Shown: positions 21,788 through 33,090 of the stretch, in pieces
How the letters are laid out: each line of letters starts with the position of its first letter
Numbering within the stretch: the first letter of the stretch is position 1
Assembly: GCA_024291935.2 (NCBI GenBank)
Contig: CM044306.1
Location: forward strand, 744,001 to 808,000
Source of the DNA: Okapia johnstoni
Taxonomy: Eukaryota > Chordata > Mammalia > Artiodactyla > Giraffidae
DNA length: 64,000 nucleotides
Reading direction: 5' to 3'
Made by a program: the position numbers and the translations under genes
The notes under the pieces: model-generated
The model's database searches: none
What the model was told of the DNA's origin: nothing
What the model saw: only the letters and a program-made list of their open reading frames with translations

Positions 21788-22709
21788 GTAAGATTATGTT
21801 TGAAAATTAGATTCTTATCATTACTGTTTTTCTTTGTATTATTTAGTCAAACCAATGAACTTCCAATGTGGAAAGAAAACTGAATTTGTTTAATAACAGT
21901 TTTCATCTTATAAAGGATTGTTTACCCTGAGCTGTTCGAGGGAACATGGAAGTTCAGCGCTGATGATGTCCTACTAGATCACGGCAGGTCTTACATGTTA
22001 CGCATCCATGTCAGGAGCTTGAAGTGCATGAATCTTTCAAGTTAGCTGAAACAGTTTTTTCCCGAGGATTTTTCCTCCTCCCATGGAAATGGTTCCTTTC
22101 AGGAGCTTACTGTCCACCTGTCTGTGACCCTTTTGTTTATTAAAGCAGAAAATAATCTGTTCGTCTTCCCTGCTTATCGGTTGGCTGAATCAAATCAAGT
22201 GTGAATGAGTTTTTGTTGCTCTCTTGTTCGCAGTTCCTAACCTGTTACCCTTTGAGAGTTTTTGTCTCAAGTCAGAGATTTTCAGATAATGTCAGGTTTA
22301 TCAGAGAGCAGTTAAAGAGAGTGTAAGGAGTTTGGAAGCTTCTCTAAGTTATGGCAGCCATAAGGCTGGCTGTAAATGTAAATCTGTTTCGGGAGCTTTT
22401 GAGTGGACGGTTAGGAGTGGGGCCAAGAAACTGGCATTTACCCAAGTTTTGTCCAAGTTCCCTCTAAGTCCGAGATACCTAGTGAACTTTACATTCAAAA
22501 TAAGGAGCCAAGTCAATGTAGATCTTTACCCCAGGGAAGAGGGAGTGTAGTGTATGAGTCCCACATCCTGTGGTCATCCATCGTACAGGCAGGGCCTGCA
22601 GCCTGCCGAGTCCAGGGGTCTGGCTCGGTCTTCCCTTCACGGTCTTTCTCTGGCCTCTTCTCTTGCCTTGTTGGATGGTAACCTCTTTTTTCCTCCTCTG
22701 CTGTTCTTA

Positions 22710-22855
22710 ATGGAGAAGGAAATGGCAACCCACTCCAGTATTCTTGCCTGGAGAATCCCAGGGATGGCGGAGCCTGGTGGGCTGCCGTCTATGGGGTCGC
22801 ACAGAGTCGGACATGACTGAAGCGACTTAGCAGCAGCAGCAGCAGCAGCAGCTGT
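22710..22855 (+). mobile_element. Bov-tA-type SINE, forward, with (GCA)n tail
   Basis: Starts GGAGAAGGAAATGGCAACCC and ends GCAGCAGCAGCAGCAGCAGC. Confidence 0.9.
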
Positions 22856-23447
22856 TCTTAAAATGAATGTTTCCTGTCCCGTGGCTCATTCACGGTCAGT
22901 GGGATTAGTATTGAATGGTATTTCTACATTGTCTTCTCTTCTGATGTTCACTGTGTTTTTTCCTTCTTGTGTTAGATCTGCTGATTAGGATAAATGTGTA
23001 TTAAAATCTCTCGTTATAAATGTACTTCAGATCAAACTATGTTCATATTTCATCTTCTTTTAAAAAGGGATTTGGGGTATCTAGAATGGGATTAATTGTA
23101 ATCTTTGGTTTGTGACTCATTGTGGATATTGGTACATCCCTGGTGCTTTTTTCTGCCATTAATTCATAATGAAAACTCAGAAAGTCACATCGCAGTCAAG
23201 ACCTGACCATTCATATAACTTGAATCTCATTATAGCTAAATTCTACTTCATTTCTCCCCATTATTTTAAGTGATGAATTTTTTCATTAGCTAAATGTTTG
23301 TACTCAGCTCTGTTCATTTGAATATTATATGTTAATAGATTTCAGTTTGCTCCAGGACATATAGAAATACACAGTTTGAAAACCATTTACTTAAGTTGAT
23401 CAGTTTTACTTTCTGTTTTCTTTTTGCACAAAGTACACCTGGTATTG

Positions 23448-23645
23448 GGGCTTCCCTGGTGGCTCAGCTGGTAAAGAATCCACCTGCAGTGCAGGAGACC
23501 CCGGTTCAGTTCCTGGGTTGGGAAGATCCACTGGAGAAGGGAAAGGCTACCCACTCCAGTATTTTGGCCTGGAGAATTCCATGGATTGTATAGTCCATGG
23601 GGTTGCAAAGAGTCGTACGTGACTGAGCCACTTTCACTTTCACAC
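23448..23645 (+). mobile_element. Bov-tA-type SINE, forward
   Basis: Head GGCTTCCCTGGTGGCTCAGC, end GAGTCGTACGTGACTGAGCC then ACTTTCACTTTCAC. Confidence 0.95.
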
Positions 23646-24607
23646 CCAGTGTTTCAAGAACTTTGTTTGTTTTGTGATTATATACTTTTCAAAACTAAAA
23701 ATACAAAGTTCTTTAGAGACTGCTCTTATACCTGGAGTGGTAGATCCAACGTGAGCAAAGTGGTGAGTCACCCCCAGGGGTTTTTGTAGGTAAAACAAGA
23801 AATGAATGCGACCTTTAGAGGCTAAGAGACTGAAGCAGACTTGTGATTTGTGCTGGACACATAGCCCTTAAATTGAGTTAGACTTGTGAGCCCTGAAAAC
23901 AATTATGTGTCCTGCTGAGATGAGGCAGTCAATAGGCTGCTGTATATGGATTCAACTGTGGTACACTTTTAAGGTAGTTTTTAAAAGGATAATTATTTTT
24001 CAAAATTATGTGTAAATACAGTAACCCTCAAATATTTTTAGAGAGGTTAAAAGAAAACCCTAAATAAATCATCCACAAATCCCTGAAAATTATCAGCTTT
24101 AATAAATAAAACATTTGAGATTCAATTTTATATTGAGTTTAAAATACTTAAGTAAGTTTGCGTTTTCTCTCTCGTGGTTTTATAATTAAAATTATAGAAA
24201 GATTTTTCAACACAACTAAAATTATTTTAGAGATGGCCTTATGGCAATACTTTCGTCTCAGAGATTTATCTGATGGCAATCCTGGGAATCTAATCAATTG
24301 ATAAAGCTCAACTCTAGCCCAGGGGTGGCAGACTGCAGGCCCTGTTCACATCCTGCCTGCAGCCTTTTCTGTGAAGACTGATTAGAAAACATCCGTGACC
24401 CCGGTGGATGCCTGGTGCAGGCGATTCCTTGCAAACTTGAGAGGTTGTTTGGAAGATCACATGGGCCTGCAAACCGTTCGCTGTGTGGTGCTTTGCAGAA
24501 AAGATCTGCTAGCCCCTGTGCTAGGCGAGAGCAGCTGGTTTTCGGGTCTATCAGGGAATGTCGTGTTTGCTGAGAAATGCGGCCTAACAGCTCCTGTGTG
24601 TGTCTAG

Positions 24608-24798
24608 AGCGGCAGCGGTGTGCACTCTGGATCAGAAAGCTGTGTGAGCCTTCAGGCACCGGCACCGGCATCCCGGGCAGGAAGAACCGCAACTTGTACG
24701 CCAAGCTCCTGCTGCACATGCTCCGGCGCGGGGTGCTCGAGGGCCCATTCACGCAGCGCCCGGAGCCGGGGACCCTCAGAGCGCTGCCTTCCTACATG
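24608..24798 (+). CDS. CEP112: CEP112 second coding exon, with the donor at the start of a minisatellite
   Basis: The acceptor is GTGTGTCTAG (ends 24607). The exon completes the split Glu codon and continues RQRCALWIRKLCEPSGTGTG, then RKNRNLYAKLLLHML, the conserved N-terminal domain of CEP112. It ends with Pro-Ser-Tyr-Met, residue 99, at CTACATG|GTAGGTG, a complete codon (phase 0). The next exon begins Ser-Ile-Tyr-Phe-Asp-Glu in phase 0, so the splice is consistent. The last ~15 exon bases, the donor and ~40 intron bases form the first copy of a 72-bp tandem repeat that runs for 2 kb. The exon frame stays open through the array to a stop at 25744. The exon is also unusually GC-rich compared with the other CEP112 exons. 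Confidence 0.95.
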
Positions 24799-26830
24799 GT
24801 AGGTGTGTGTGCCAAGCGCCTTACTGCCCGTGCCCAGGCGGGGGTGCTCGGGGCCCTGCCTGCCTGCCTGGTAGGTGTGTGCACCCAGCGCCTTACTGCC
24901 CGTGCCCGGGCGGGGGTGCTCGGGGCCCTGCCTTCCTGCATGGTAGGTGTGTGTGCCAAGCGCCTTACTGCCCGTGCCCAGGCGGGGGCGCTCGGGGCCC
25001 TGCCTTCCTGCATGGTAGGTGTGTGTGCCAAGCGCCTTACTGCCCGTGCCCAGGCGGGGGCGCTCGGGGCCCTGCCTTCCTGCATGGTAGGTGTGTGTGC
25101 CAAGCGCCTTACTGCCCGTGCCCAGGCGGGGGGCGCTCGGGGCCCTGCCTTCCTGCATGGTAGGTGTGTGTGCCAAGCGCCTTACTGCCCGTGCCCAGGC
25201 GGGGGCGCTCGGGGCCCTGCCATCCTGCATGGTAGGTGTGTGCACCCAGCGCCTTACTGCCCGTGCCCGGGCGGGGGCACTCGGGGCCCTGCCTGCCTGC
25301 ATGGTAGGTGTGTGTGCACCCAGCGCCTTACTGCCCCTGCCCGGGCGGGGGCGCTTGGGGCCCTGCCTTCCTGCATGGTAGGTGTGTGTGCACCCAGCGC
25401 CTTACTGCCCGTGCCCGGGCGGGGGTGCTCTCGGGGCCTGCCTTCCTGCATGGTAGGTGTGTGTGCCAAGCACCTTACTGCCCGTGCCCAGGCAGGGGCG
25501 CTCGGGGCCCTGCCTTCCTGCATGGTAGGTGTGTGCACCCAGCGCCTTACTGCCCGTGCCCGGGTGGGGGTGCTCGGGGCCCTGCCTTCCTGCATGGTAG
25601 GTGTGTGTGCCAAGCGCCTTACTGCCCGTGCCCAGGCGGGGGCGCTCGGGGCCCTGCCTTCCTGCATGGTAGGTGTGTGTGCACCCAGCGCCTTACTGCC
25701 CGTGCCCGGGCGGGGGTGCTCGGGGGCCTGCCTTCCTGCATGGTAGGTGTGTGTGCCAAGCGCCTTACTGCCCGTGCCCAGGCGGGGGCGCTCGGGGCCC
25801 TGCCTTCCTGCATGGTAGGTGTGTGCACCCAGCGCCTTACTGCCCGTGCCCGGGCGGGGGTGCTCGGGGCCCTGCCTTCCTGCATGGTAGGTGTGTGCGC
25901 CAAGCGCCTTACTGCCCGTGCCCAGGCGGGGGCCCTCGGGGCCCTGCCTTCCTGCATGGTAGGTGTGTGTGCCAAGCGCCTTACTGCCCGTGCCCGGGCG
26001 GGGGCGCTCGGGGCCCTGCCTTCCTGCATGGTAGGTGTGTGTGCCAAGCGCCTTACTGCCCGTGCCCAGGCGGGGGCGCTCGGGGCCCTGCCTTCCTGCA
26101 TGGTAGGTGTGTGTGCACCTAGCGCCTTACTGCCCGTGCCCGGGCGGGGGTGCTCGGGGGCCTGCCTTCCTGCATGGTAGGTGTGTGTGCCAAGCACCTT
26201 ACTGCCCGTGCCCAGGCGGAGGCGCTCGGGGCCCTGCCTTCCTGCATGGTAGGTGTGTGTGCACCCAGCGCCTTACTGCCCGTGCCCGGGCGGGGGTGCT
26301 CGGGGGCCTGCCTTCCTGCATGGTAGGTGTGTGTGCCAAGCACCTTACTGCCCGTGCCCAGGCGGGGGCGCTCGGGGCCCTGCCTTCCTGCATGGTAGGT
26401 GTGTGCACCCAGCGCCTTACTGCCCGTGCCCGGGCGGGGGTGCTCGGGGCCCTGCCTTCCTGCATGGTAGGTGTGTGCGCCAAGCGCCTTACTGCCCGTG
26501 CCCAGGCGGGGGCCCTCGGGGCCCTGCCTTCCTGCATGGTAGGTGTGTGTGCCAAGCGCCTTACTGCCCGTGCCCGGGCGGGGGGCGCTCGGGGCCCTGC
26601 CTGCCTGCATGGTAGGTGTGTGCACCCAGCGCCTTACTGCCCCTGCCCGGGCGGGGGCGCTCGGGGCCCTGCCTTCCTGCATGGTAGGTGTGTGCACCCA
26701 GCGCCTTTCTGCCCGTGCCCAGGCGGGGGCGCTCGGGGCCCTGCCTGCCTGCATGGTAGGTGTGTGCACCCAGCGCCTTTCTGCCCGTGCCCGGGCGGGG
26801 GCGCTCGGGGCCCGTTCACACAGCGCCCCA
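24783..26830 (+). repeat. 72-bp minisatellite duplicating the CEP112 exon end and splice donor (28 donor motifs)
   Basis: The motif GTAGGTGTGTG occurs at 24799 (the authentic donor) and at 24871, 24943, 25015, 25087, 25160, 25232, 25304, 25378, 25453, 25525, 25597, 25669, 25743, 25815, 25887, 25959, 26031, 26103, 26177, 26249, 26323, 26395, 26467, 26539, 26612, 26684 and 26756. Spacing is 72 bases in most cases, with 73, 74 or 75 in some. Each copy has the exon-like CTGCCTTCCTGCATG, or a close variant such as CTGCCTGCCTGCATG, before GT. Two unit types alternate: one with GTGCCAAGCGCC and one with GCACCCAGCGCC after the donor. The array is very GC-rich, with runs of five to six G. It ends near 26830, where the sequence returns to an imperfect copy of upstream exon sequence. 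Nothing in it looks like a CRISPR array: the units abut with no unique spacers. Confidence 0.97.
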
Positions 26831-28583
26831 GGGTCATTTGTGAAGTCACAAGTCCTAGACAGGTGTCGCTAAAGCAATCTTTTCTCCCCTGATTCAGTTT
26901 TTTCCACCTCGAATGGAAATTAGAGACGGGGCCCCAAGGGGACAGCACTTGTTTGATTTAGTCCCCACACGGTATTCTACAATATTTCTTTAAAAATTAA
27001 AAATTTTCAAGCCTTAGTTTTCCACTAGTTTTCACTGGATCACACTAATAATGTATAGATGTCAGTAAATTCTAGCTTCTGAAGCTTTCTGGTTCACATG
27101 AATTTGAGCACACTTCAGACCAGTGAGGGTGAGGGGAGCCTGCTGTGCTGCCGCGCCTGGGGTCTCACAGCCAGACACAGCTCAGCCACTGAACAGTGAA
27201 TGTGTTTTACTTAATGTGTGTGAGAGGCTGGATTGAATGACTTCTAATGTTTTTTATAATTAATAAAATGACAGTAATAAGTTAGAATTTAGAAGTGATT
27301 TTCTGTACTTGGATTTCATTATCAAAAATCAGCTTTGTTGCAGAGGCAGTTGTCATTGTGCTTGGTTGATGAATATTCACTGTCTTGGACCTCATAACCA
27401 TGAAATATGTCTTGGTTTATGTGGTGTTTGGATACTTGAGAAATCTGTAGGTGTTGGTGGTTGCTGATAGATATATATTTATTTAAAAAAATGCTGCAAA
27501 ACTTTTGTGTAGTATATTTTAAGATTTTACTCTATTTTATCAATTAAACCAAAATTCAGTCAAGAGGCATGCTGCACGCTAGATAATAATTTCTATTATG
27601 CATGGCAGAATGCCAGACTTTTTGATGCGATCCTGCTTTATATGTTAAACTATGGCCATGCGTTTTCTTAAGATCACTAGTCTTTGGGGTAGTAGTTACT
27701 TGACTTGATAATTGATTAAGCATTGGAGTGACTAACTCAATTAAAAAGAAACAGCTGTGCTGGTTTGACTTGGGATAGAGGGTCCCTAGAGAACAGCCCC
27801 TGGAGAATTTTTTGAGTAGGATTGAGAGGATTACAGTTAATGCAAACTTTGTCTGCAGTTTTCCTTAGAGATGCGTCATGAAGCCTGTCTCCCTCGAGGA
27901 GAACTAGTGGGCTGGTGTCTTTCTTATTGATGACTGAAGATAGAACATTTTCTGAAACACTGAGATGTTGAAATGCAAGTGTACTGTACCATGTTTTCCC
28001 ATTCACACTCATATTATGGGATCATAGGAAAGGGCTTTCGTTTAATAATAATAATAATAACGTAAAAGCCTAGAGACCTGTCTTGGATTTTTCGGCTAGG
28101 TCGTGGCATGGCCAGAACTAAATTCTAGGTCTCCAACTCTGTTATTCCTAATGATGAAGAGGTTTCTAATTTTTATTTCTGATCTTTATTGATTTTGGTT
28201 TCTCTGCCTCCTGATTTGTGTGTGTGTGTGTGTATATGCATGCACACAGAGTAATGATCACAGAAAGAAATAGATGAGCACAAAAAAAGACCTTTCATTT
28301 GTCTTTTCAGAAAGCTAATGTTCCTTTTGTAATATAAATCATTATTATCATGTGTCTCATATAATTTTATGATTTATCAAATTTAAACAACATGACATAA
28401 GTAAAATGTGAGCTATCCATTTTTATGTATTTTAATGTTTCATTGAATGATATGTTTTTCTATAATTAAACTTGAGTATATGAAAGGTTGTTATCAAACT
28501 TGAAACTTGATGGAAATCTTAACTGAATATTTCATTATATAGTACATTTTGAAAGAATAATTTTTCTAATTTTTAAAAATCAG
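26831..28583. other. CEP112 intron downstream of the minisatellite
   Basis: AT-rich. A degraded Bov-tA 3' end lies at about 27130-27205 (GGGGTCTCACAGCCAGACAC), a short (AAT)n run at 28045-28060 and a short (TG)n run at 28217-28233. No exon recognised. Confidence 0.6.
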
Positions 28584-28756
28584 TCCATCTATTTTGATGA
28601 ACCAAATCCAGCACAAGCAAAAGGGTCCAGCCCGGATGGATTACCGGACTGGGTGGTGGGTGAGCTGAGGACCAACGAGCACAGATTCAGCGAATCCCGG
28701 GAGCTTTCCTCTGGAGAAGATTACTCTTTGGTGCAGTCACCGACCGATGTCCACAG
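28584..28756 (+). CDS. CEP112: CEP112 third coding exon
   Basis: The acceptor is TTTAAAAATCAG (ends 28583) and the donor is CCACAG|GTATGC. It encodes residues 100-156 plus two bases of codon 157: SIYFDEPNPAQAKGSSPDGL, then PDWVVGEL and a Ser/Glu-rich stretch ending VQSPTDVH. This matches the conserved CEP112 segment after the N-terminal domain (IYFDEPNPA, LSSGED, LVQSPTDV). It is likely a disordered linker before the coiled coils that occupy most of the protein. The preceding intron (24799-28583) carries the minisatellite in its first 2 kb; the rest is AT-rich with one Bov-tA remnant at about 27130-27205. Confidence 0.95.
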
Positions 28757-31700
28757 GTATGCCTGAGCCTGGGATTCCATGTGTGTCTCAGCATTTAGCT
28801 TGTCTTTGGAACTGGTTGATACATTCCGTATTTCCTTGTTTTTTATGGTGAGTAGTTGGTTTACTTTATGTTTCTGTTGCAGTTGAGGGCTATGAAGGAA
28901 TGTCATGTAGGTAAGATAACAGTGTTGCTTTGCCGCCATTGATTGTATATTGAAGATCATATTACATTTTTAAGTGATTTTTGAATATCTGTTAAATAGT
29001 TACACCTCTTCCCATTGCTTGGGAAGTGGTGACTGAAAGTCCTTAAGTAACATAGTTCTCTGTTTTCCTCTGGAACAGGCATGAACTGAGAATATTTCAG
29101 TGACTTCAACAAAATACAGCATCTTCCATATCCATCTTGAAGCTTATGCTTGAATTTCTCTCCTTCTCTCCCCTCCCCAAACAATATTTGTTTTGATTGA
29201 ATAGAATAATGAATGCAAACATAAACCCCATTAAACTGTGCTTTCTTACCAGATATAAGCTTAAATACGATTTTTAGTACAAGCGAAAGTGAATTTCTGA
29301 ATTTTAAGTACACAGTAAAACAGTTAGGCCTTTGGGAGGAATGGATTTAATCGGACTCTAATCAGGCTGTGATCCTCGCGCGACTCGGCTCCCTGAGCTG
29401 TGGGCGCCGGCCGGTGCCGGCCGGTGGGTGCGGGCTGCACTGCGCTCCTCGCCATTCTCTTAGGAATTTCCATTTTTGGAATTTGATTGGGTTAACAGTG
29501 TAATCTTTCTTTTCCACTATTAATTTTTTTTTGCTTTATTCCTTAAAGGATACAGAAATCTTATTAGTAATTTGAAACATCTTCATAGTTGATGTAGTCT
29601 GGTTATCTTTTTCAGGCCTCATGTATTAAGGTGGAAAAGAACAGATGAATGTAAAGCAGGAGATCCAGTCCGTATGAATTTTTTTTATTAGAGTGGGGAA
29701 GTTAGTTAATATGGAGAGGCAGAACAGGAAGAGGTGATGTAATTAGGACATGTTTCAGAAGCGTAAAAAGGAAGGAGCAGATGCCTTCTTGCGAAGTTTA
29801 GAGTCGGATGCAGGACAGGGAGTGGACGTGGGGCCTCAAGGGAATCCAGGTGAATGGGACTTTTCCTCTCTCAGAATAGACGATCAACTTGGAGGAAATA
29901 CAGTGATAATATTCTTCAAATATTACTCAGTAACTTTTCTGGGTGATGAAACCATAGTAAAATCTCTACAGTTTTAACAAGTAACATTTCTCTTTGTTGC
30001 TCACCCATAATAAAATGACATTTCAATGCAAATTACTTGAATTTGAGGCCTTAGTTATCAGTTATACAATAAGTAATTAATGGAAAAAGCAGACAATGCT
30101 TCATTCCTGCTCAGCCCTTCAGAGCTCATGACTTCAGAGAAGCCTCACCCGACAGCCCAGGCCTCTGTAGGTGACCTTGTCATCGCATGCGTCCTCTGTG
30201 TCTCTCTGCTGCGCTCCCCACAAGCCCAGAGGTGCTCCCCGTCCTCGGGTCGCAGCGTGGGGACTGTGCTTCTGTCTGCACCGTGCCCAGTGCACTGGGC
30301 AGGCCCTGTGGGGACGTGCCTGAGGCTTACTCTTTGGTGAGTGTGCTCAGGAGTCCGGGAGCGGGTACTTAGGCAACACGTTGAATTTCAGCCATGCAAA
30401 GCCCCTTTCAGACAGGTATGTTGGGGCAGAGAGAATAGCCCATGAGGATTTATTTTAAAAGCTATTTAGAAAAACTTGAGGGAGGGATACATTTTAGAAG
30501 TTAAGAGCTGTATGGATATAGGCTAGAGATGCTTATTTGTTTCCTAGCCTTCTTATTTCTGATGAAGTTGTTAAAGAAAATGAAGGAACTGGAAAAGACA
30601 ACTGTATTTCTAATCAAGTGTTAGAATTTCACTAAGGCTAAGGCCACGTAAAGGTATCTTTACTTACATGCTTTTAATTTAACTCAATCTATTTAAAAAT
30701 TTTAATTTGCATGTATATTACTTAATAGATATTTGTAATTTGATGTACATAAAGGCACTTAAAATTAAAACTAACTTTTACTTTACCTAAAGGCAGTACA
30801 CTTAATTTAAGGCCAAATACATAATGTGTTTGATCAGCTCATAAGCAGTGGTAGACTCTATGGATGGTCTGTCTTCATATTTCTTTTCTAGAGTTGACCC
30901 TTTACTCGGAGTGGTCACGCTGTGCTGATGACAAAGTTAGAATCTGCTCATGTTGACCTAATACATCCCATCAGTTCTGCATGAAATTGTTTTAAGAAGT
31001 TTAAGAGGCTTATAATATGTGACACATGTATGTTTTTATGGTGAATAATTTATTGTTACTTAGAACTGAAGTTTAATGCTGCCTCATAAATTTTACAACC
31101 ACTTCAACTTGTCCTTTGAAAAACCTCTTTAATCTTAAAAGATTTTCCCCCTTAGTGATTCTTTTTTGATCACTTTATAAAATCCTGCTTTACTCAGGCC
31201 TTTTTGTATGTGAAGTATTTCTCATGGCATTTTAGATTATGCTGTTTGTGTCCTGGCCTTTTCATATTATTAAAGATGCAGAGGCCTTTTGAAGCCTCTT
31301 TGCCAGGACTCCTGTTCAGTAGAGATGGTGCCTCTCCTGCGCCTGTATTCTTCCTGCAGGGTATGTCACATGGCCGCGGTCTAGACACCTCAGAAGTGTT
31401 GTGAGGTCGTATGCTATCAGGCTTATTTTCATGCTTTTCTCCACCAAATACACGCTGCACACCAGTAAACTCAGCATTTCACTTCCGTTTCAGCAGGTGA
31501 CTAGTCCTGTCCTGGTTTTATCCTTTACTTTCCTTTTTCACTGTTCTTGGTTTAAGGTTATGTTATTACCCTTAGTTTATTTTAGAAAAACCATTTTCTA
31601 AATTGCATTGCCATATTATTAGAGATCTTTTATTATATTTTTATATCAAATAGCTGATTCTTTTATTGACAGTGAAATATCTGAGTTATATTTGAGTTTG

Positions 31701-31830
31701 GAGCATGATTTTACAAAATGTTACTAGTGAGACCGGAGACTTAGCTAGCTGCCCTGTACAGTTGGGGTAATTTCGTTTAGTTGGGCAGCTGTGAGTTACT
31801 GCCATGTAAGTTACTTCCTGGGCATCTTTT
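28757..31830. other. CEP112 third intron, first part
   Basis: Mostly AT-rich sequence with a small GC-rich patch at about 29375-29450 containing GCCGGCCGGTGCCGGCCGGT. No repeat family, exon or RNA gene recognised. Confidence 0.5.
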
Positions 31831-31834
31831 GGGC

Positions 31835-32365
31835 GCTTAGCACTGAGTGACGGTGAAGGCCCTCATTGTCTTTGTGGTGCATGGACCTTCAGGTGGCCCC
31901 ACGAGCCTGCTCTGGGCGGTGCCAGCCTGGTCCCTTCTCCTTGGGGGTGGGCGGGACCTGGGAGTGGCGTCTCGCCAGGAGAATATGGCCGAGGTGGTGG
32001 GCTGCCACTGCCATGAGGGCCTGACGGCGTTGGAGACGGCCCTGCATGCAGACGGGCTCGAGGGGCCTGCTGTCGCCCTTGCGGCTGAGGAGCGGGCTGC
32101 CCTGAGTCCTGTGGCCAGAAGGACGTGAAGCTGCTGACAGCCGTGACTGCAGGCAAGAAGGGTTCCTCCCTCCAGATGGGGACCGGGCCCAGGGCAGACC
32201 CCGAGTCCAGCCTCGTGCGGCCCTGAGCAGAGGGTCCGGATCAGCTGTGCCTGCACTGCTGACCCATGGAGACTAGGAGAAATGTGGGTGGTGGTTAAAG
32301 CCGTTCTGTCCGTGGTAGTTGGTTACGCAGCAGTAGATGGCTAATACTCTTTCTATCCTCACTTT
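31835..32365. other. GC-rich patch, possibly an old LTR
   Basis: GC-rich block ending in CTGACCCATGGAGACTAGGA and TTAAAGCCGTTCTGTCCGTG with GGCTAATACT, which faintly recalls the end of MaLR-type LTRs. A 139-codon minus-strand frame has no recognisable domain. Identity is uncertain. Confidence 0.3.
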
Positions 32366-32388
32366 AGAAGATTATGCACTCATCCATG

Positions 32389-33090
32389 TTTCAGTTCAGT
32401 TCAGTCGCTCAGTCGTGTCGGACTCTTTGTGACCCCATGAACCACAGCATGCCAGGCCTCCCTGTCCATCACCAACTCCCAGAGTCCACCCAAACCCATG
32501 TCCATTGAGTCGGTGATGCCATCCAGCCATCTCATCCTCTGTCGTCCCCGTCTCCTCCTGTCCCCAATCCTTCCCAGCATCAGGGTCTTCCAGTGAGTCA
32601 GCTCTTCGCATCAGGTGGCCAAAGTATTGGAGTTTCAGCTTCAACATCAGTCCTCCCAATGAACACCCAGGACTCTCCCTGATCTCCTTGCCCAAGGGAG
32701 TCTCCTTTCCAACACCACAGTCCAACTCTCAGTTCAAAAACATCATCCATCAGATAGACCACTGGAAAAACCATAGCCTTGACGAGAGGACCTTTGTTGG
32801 CAAAGTAATGTCTCTGCTTTTTAATATGCTGTCTAGGTTGGTCATAACTTTCCTTCGAAGGAGTAAGCGTCTTTCAATTTCATGGCTGCAATCACCATCT
32901 GCAGTAATTTTGGAGCCCCCCAAAATAAAGTCAGCCACTGTTTCCCCATCTATTTGCCATGAAGTGATGGGACCGGATGCCATGGTCTTAGTTTTCTGAA
33001 TGTTGAGCTTTAAGCCAGCTTTTTCACTCTCCTCTTTCGCTTCCATCAAGAGGCTCTTTGGTTCCTCTTTGCTTTCTGCCATGAGGTGTG
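32389..33090 (-). mobile_element. BovB LINE 3' part, reverse (about 700 bases)
   Basis: The reverse strand encodes EEPKSLLMEAKEESEKAGLK, then TSWQIDGETV, DFILGGSKITADGDCSHEI and [15 protein letters not shown], the thumb and C-terminal part of BovB ORF2. Frameshifts and stops are present. Confidence 0.95.

Larger units (their letters stand above)
21788..24607. other. CEP112 intron after first coding exon
   Basis: Contains two forward Bov-tA copies (22710-22855 and 23448-23645) and otherwise AT-rich unique sequence. No alternative exon is recognisable. Confidence 0.7.

Noticed and set aside
24783..26830. CRISPR-like array
   Set aside because: Units abut with no unique spacers, the repeat is 72 bases, and the setting is a ruminant intron.
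24577..26892. Long overlapping reading frames on both strands (389, 290, 261 codons plus; 216, 192 codons minus) as novel repeat-protein genes
   Set aside because: All lie on the 72-bp GC-rich minisatellite, whose units lack stops in several frames. Only the frame continuous with the CEP112 exon has a plausible biological link, and it is reported as such.
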